Below are positions 61,319 through 64,000 of a stretch of 64,000 nucleotides of DNA, piece by piece. The stretch is from NCBI RefSeq assembly GCF_002892795.1, contig NZ_PJMC01000009.1:1-64000 (forward strand), read 5' to 3'. A program made the position numbers and the translations under genes. The DNA is from Arthrobacter sp. AFG20. Lineage in GTDB: Bacteria > Actinomycetota > Actinomycetes > Actinomycetales > Micrococcaceae. The notes beneath the pieces are model-generated. The model worked only from the letters and a program-made list of their open reading frames with translations. It made no database searches and was not told the origin of the DNA. Within the stretch, counting starts at the first letter, position 1, and each line of letters starts with the position of its first letter.

Positions 61319-63922
61319 TCAGTGCCACGGGGATTCCAGCACCACCTCCGCCGGTTCCTTGTCCAGCCGCCAGCCGCGCCATACCGGGTGGCGAAGCTTG
61401 CCGCTCCCGGTCCACTCGCCGAAGGTCACCTCCCCCACCAGGGCCGGGTTTACCCAGCGCGCGTCCGCCGCGTCCGCCGAGGGAACGTCTTCGAACGGCG
61501 ATGCCTTCTGCGCCAGACCCTCCATCTTTTTCCGCAGTTCCTCCAGTTCACGCATGCTGAAGCCACTTCCCACACGGCCCACATACCGCAGTGTCTTGCC
61601 GTCCGGAATACCCACCAGCAGTGATCCCACGGTGTTGGACCGGTCGCCCCTGCCCGGACGCCAGCCGCCCACCACCACTTCCTGGGTCTGTTCGATCTTG
61701 AGCTTGATCCACGTGTGCGTCCGTTGCCCGCTCACATAGCGGCTGTCCGCGCGCTTGGCCATCACGCCTTCCAAGCCCAGCTCGCGGGCGCTTTCCAGGA
61801 TGTGCTCCACCTTCTCGTCCAGGGTCTCCGACAGCTCCACCGGACACCCGCGAGGCTCGAAGAAGTCGGCGAGACGTTCCCGCCGCTTCCTCAGGGGCAA
61901 CCTGCGCAGGTCATCGCCGTCGTCGGCCAGCAGGTCAAACAGCATCATTCGAACCGGGATGGTGGCACGGGCCCGCTTCACGTCGCCCGGCCTGGTCAGC
62001 TTCATCCTTCCCTGCAGGAGCCCGAAGTCGGGCCGCCCGGAAGGCCCGACGGCGAAGATCTCGCCGTCCGCGATGAAGTCCTGCGGGGGCCAGCAGCTCC
62101 TGTCCGTGAATTCGGGATAGCTGGCCGACATGTCGTTGCCGTTGCGGCTCAGGAGCCTGATTCGATCGCCGTCCGCCACCACGAGCGCGCGGATCCCGTC
62201 CCATTTGAGTTCGAAGAGCCAGTCGCTGCCGTGCAGGTCCGCCGGGGTGCCCGCCGAGGCGAGCATGGGAGCAGGGTCCTCCTGGAGGCTGTCCCTTCGG
62301 GGGGTTGCTGCCGGCCTCGAGGTGGCCGTGCGGGCCGGGTTCGCCGGTTCTTTGGCGCCGGCCGCTTCCTTGGTGCTGCCCGGCTTTTTCCGTGTTCCGG
62401 GGACCCTGTCCATCAGATGGATGAGCCACTGTGACTCCTCGCCGTGGCCCTTCCCGGTATGGATCAGGGCGAACCTCCTGGTGCCGCCAAGCCCGCCGCC
62501 CTCACGGCCCGTCAGTGTGGCGATGACTTCCTTGCCGTTGACCCATTTTTCGAGCTCATAGACACCCTTGTCCCAGATGCTGACGCTGCCCGCCCCGTAC
62601 TCGCCCTTGGGGATGTCGCCCTCAAAGTCGGCATAGTCCATGGGGTGGTCTTCGGTCTGTACCGCCAGATGATTCTTGTCCCCTGACTCCGGCACGCCCT
62701 TCGGCAGCGCCCAGGAGACGAGCACGCCCTCGTGCTCCAGCCGGAAGTCGAAGTGGAGCCGGCTGGCGTGGTGCTCCTGGATGACGAAGATCTCCTTGCC
62801 CGCCTGTGCCCCAACGGCGTTGGCCTTTGCCTCGTGGTGCTCTTCCGCGGTGAACGGCTCCGGTGTCTTGCCCTGGTCGCGCAGGGAGCGGTACTTGTTC
62901 AGCCGGGGGTCCGCGTGCCCGCCGCCGCGCGGTCCGGCGGTTTTCGGGGGTGTGGAGCCCGGGTGGGCAGTGTTGGCGTTGCCGGCGCCGTCAGCCCGGC
63001 CGCCGCCGGTGTGGCCTGCGCCGGCGTGCCCGGTGGCCGCACTGACCGGGGCGAAGGGATCTTTGCCGGCCGCCACCCGGCGCATGACCTCCTCATAGTC
63101 CAGGTGTTTCAGCGACGGCGAACGCAACTCCCGCCAGGTCCGCGGAGCCGCCACGGTGGGGTGCAGGCGCCCGCGGAGCGAATAGGGAACGATGGTGGTC
63201 TTCGCGGCGTTGTTCTGGCTCCAGTCCACCAGGACCTTGCCCGTCCTGAGGGTCTTCTTCATGTCGCTGACCGCCAGGTCCGGATGGTCGGCTTCCAGGG
63301 CCCTGGCCAGTTCACGGGCGAAGGCGGAGACCTCATCCGAGGTCTGTGTCCCGTTCAGGACGGCGTACAGATGGATCCCCTTGCTGCCGCTGGTGACCGG
63401 AATGGGATCAAGCCCCACGTCCTGCAGGATGGTCCGCGCCAGCTTGGCCACCTCCACGCATTCGGGCAGTCCTGCGCCTTCCCCGGGATCGAGGTCCAGG
63501 ACCAGCCGGTCGGGAGGCAGGGCGCTGCCGTGGGAGTCCACCGTCCACTGTGGCACGTGGATCTCCAGCGAGGCGATCTGTGCCAGCCAGGTGAGGGTGG
63601 CCGGATCGTTGACCAGCGGATAGTAGTTGGTGTTGGTCTTGTGCGTGATGGCGGCGCGGGGCACCCAGCCCGGGGCAGACTCGTCGAGGTTCTTCTGGAA
63701 AAACATCTCACCGGGCTGGTCGGCGGTTCCTACTCCGTGCACCCACCTCTTGCGGGTTGCCGGGCGGTTCCTGGCGGCGGGGATCAGAACCGGGGCCACA
63801 GCGGCGTAATAGGCGATGACGTCCGCCTTGGTGGTGCCGGTGGCGGGATACATCACCTTGTCGAGGTTGGTCAGGGTCAGTTCGCGGCCGCCGACCCGCA
63901 CGCGTTCCTTACCTCCGGCCAT
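61319..63922 (-). CDS. ligD: NHEJ DNA ligase D (polymerase-phosphoesterase-ligase)
   Basis: An 867-residue multidomain enzyme of non-homologous end joining. The archaeo-eukaryotic primase-type polymerase is at about 1-285 (LTNLDKVMYPATG; LVLDLDPGEGAGLPE; the metal site is DLD). A Gly/Ala/His-rich linker follows, then the 3'-phosphoesterase at about 375-500 (FVIQEHHASRLHFDFRLEHEGVLVSWALPKG) and the ATP-dependent ligase with nucleotidyl Lys573 in FELKWDGIRALV and GLEGVMAKRADSRY. The order equals mycobacterial LigD. GGAGG lies 9 bases before ATG 63922. It works with the Ku protein encoded divergently. Confidence 0.96.
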   Translation of the reverse strand: MAGGKERVRVGGRELTLTNLDKVMYPATGTTKADVIAYYAAVAPVLIPAARNRPATRKRWVHGVGTADQPGEMFFQKNLDESAPGWVPRAAITHKTNTNYYPLVNDPATLTWLAQIASLEIHVPQWTVDSHGSALPPDRLVLDLDPGEGAGLPECVEVAKLARTILQDVGLDPIPVTSGSKGIHLYAVLNGTQTSDEVSAFARELARALEADHPDLAVSDMKKTLRTGKVLVDWSQNNAAKTTIVPYSLRGRLHPTVAAPRTWRELRSPSLKHLDYEEVMRRVAAGKDPFAPVSAATGHAGAGHTGGGRADGAGNANTAHPGSTPPKTAGPRGGGHADPRLNKYRSLRDQGKTPEPFTAEEHHEAKANAVGAQAGKEIFVIQEHHASRLHFDFRLEHEGVLVSWALPKGVPESGDKNHLAVQTEDHPMDYADFEGDIPKGEYGAGSVSIWDKGVYELEKWVNGKEVIATLTGREGGGLGGTRRFALIHTGKGHGEESQWLIHLMDRVPGTRKKPGSTKEAAGAKEPANPARTATSRPAATPRRDSLQEDPAPMLASAGTPADLHGSDWLFELKWDGIRALVVADGDRIRLLSRNGNDMSASYPEFTDRSCWPPQDFIADGEIFAVGPSGRPDFGLLQGRMKLTRPGDVKRARATIPVRMMLFDLLADDGDDLRRLPLRKRRERLADFFEPRGCPVELSETLDEKVEHILESARELGLEGVMAKRADSRYVSGQRTHTWIKLKIEQTQEVVVGGWRPGRGDRSNTVGSLLVGIPDGKTLRYVGRVGSGFSMRELEELRKKMEGLAQKASPFEDVPSADAADARWVNPALVGEVTFGEWTGSGKLRHPVWRGWRLDKEPAEVVLESPWH

Positions 63923-63962
63923 GGGGCTTCACCTCCGGCCCTGTGTGCTGTTGACTTGTCCC

Positions 63963-64000
63963 ATGAGAGCGATCTGGAAAGGCGCCATTGCGTTCGGGCT
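63963..64000 (+). CDS. ku: Ku protein of NHEJ, N-terminus only (cut by window edge)
   Basis: The last 38 bases read MRAIWKGAIAFG, the invariant N-terminus of bacterial Ku, which binds DNA ends as a homodimer and recruits LigD. The start is 40 bases from the divergent ligD start. No clear ribosome site precedes the ATG; TTGACT lies at 63951-63956. Confidence 0.85.
   Translation, partial: MRAIWKGAIAFG

Overview
The window reads as chromosomal DNA of a high-GC actinobacterium, most likely Arthrobacter sensu lato (Arthrobacter, Pseudarthrobacter or Paenarthrobacter, family Micrococcaceae). This is inferred from the GC-rich third codon positions, frequent GTG starts, tight ATGA/GTGA gene overlaps, LigD with polymerase-phosphoesterase-ligase order, a DesABCD-type siderophore operon and a single-chain urease ureABCEFGD cluster. 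No 16S gene is present to confirm the genus. Apart from a cut IS30-family transposase at the left edge there is no phage, plasmid or CRISPR content.

Layout. 1-3.3 kb: IS30 remnant, PiT phosphate transporter with its DUF47 partner, a conserved hypothetical, tRNA-Lys and its terminator. 3.3-6.7 kb: hemA, divergent from a LacI regulator that is translationally coupled to an isochorismatase-like hydrolase. 6.8-13.1 kb: complete urease operon (three subunits, chaperones E, F, G, D) ending in a nickel permease; a GAAAC-n6-GAAAC element upstream suggests GlnR control. 13.1-17.4 kb: TetR regulator divergent from an APC permease and a YtcJ-type amidohydrolase, with a perfect 19-bp operator, then a VOC protein.

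17.5-26.1 kb is a fructose/fructan locus: carbohydrate kinase, single-domain sugar ABC ATPase, permease, lipoprotein binding protein, a divergent LacI regulator, an ABM-domain protein and a large secreted GH32 enzyme. LacI-type palindromes lie before the binding-protein gene, over the regulator's own start codon and before the GH32 gene, so the pieces look like one regulon. 26.3-32.1 kb: small lipoprotein, malQ and a secreted GH13 alpha-amylase. 32.1-38.4 kb: lactonase, PrmC-like methyltransferase, stress-type small membrane proteins, aldo/keto reductase, CDP-alcohol phosphotransferase, small proteins and a dodecin. 38.4-42.6 kb: GntR regulator divergent from a DUF1537 kinase, beta-hydroxyacid dehydrogenase and class II aldolase, forming a four-carbon acid sugar pathway. 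42.6-47.5 kb: PaaX regulator divergent from an MFS transporter, CocE-type hydrolase and DUF3237 protein. Two copies of one palindromic repeat flank this last block.

47.6-50.3 kb: membrane acyltransferase, small GNAT and hypothetical proteins. 50.5-56.0 kb: hydroxamate siderophore operon desABCD with an iron-box-like promoter. 56.0-61.2 kb: SDR, FUSC membrane protein, MFS transporter, DUF2231-like protein and a small basic protein. 61.3-64 kb: ligD and, cut by the right edge, the first codons of ku, together the bacterial NHEJ pair. The content is mostly metabolic. The less ordinary observations are the shared LacI operators, the duplicated insertion inside the GH32 enzyme, the dispersed palindromic repeat, a palindrome inside the 5' end of ureD, and several unexplained palindromes and structured intergenic regions. 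I found no clear candidate for an undescribed defence or mobile system.
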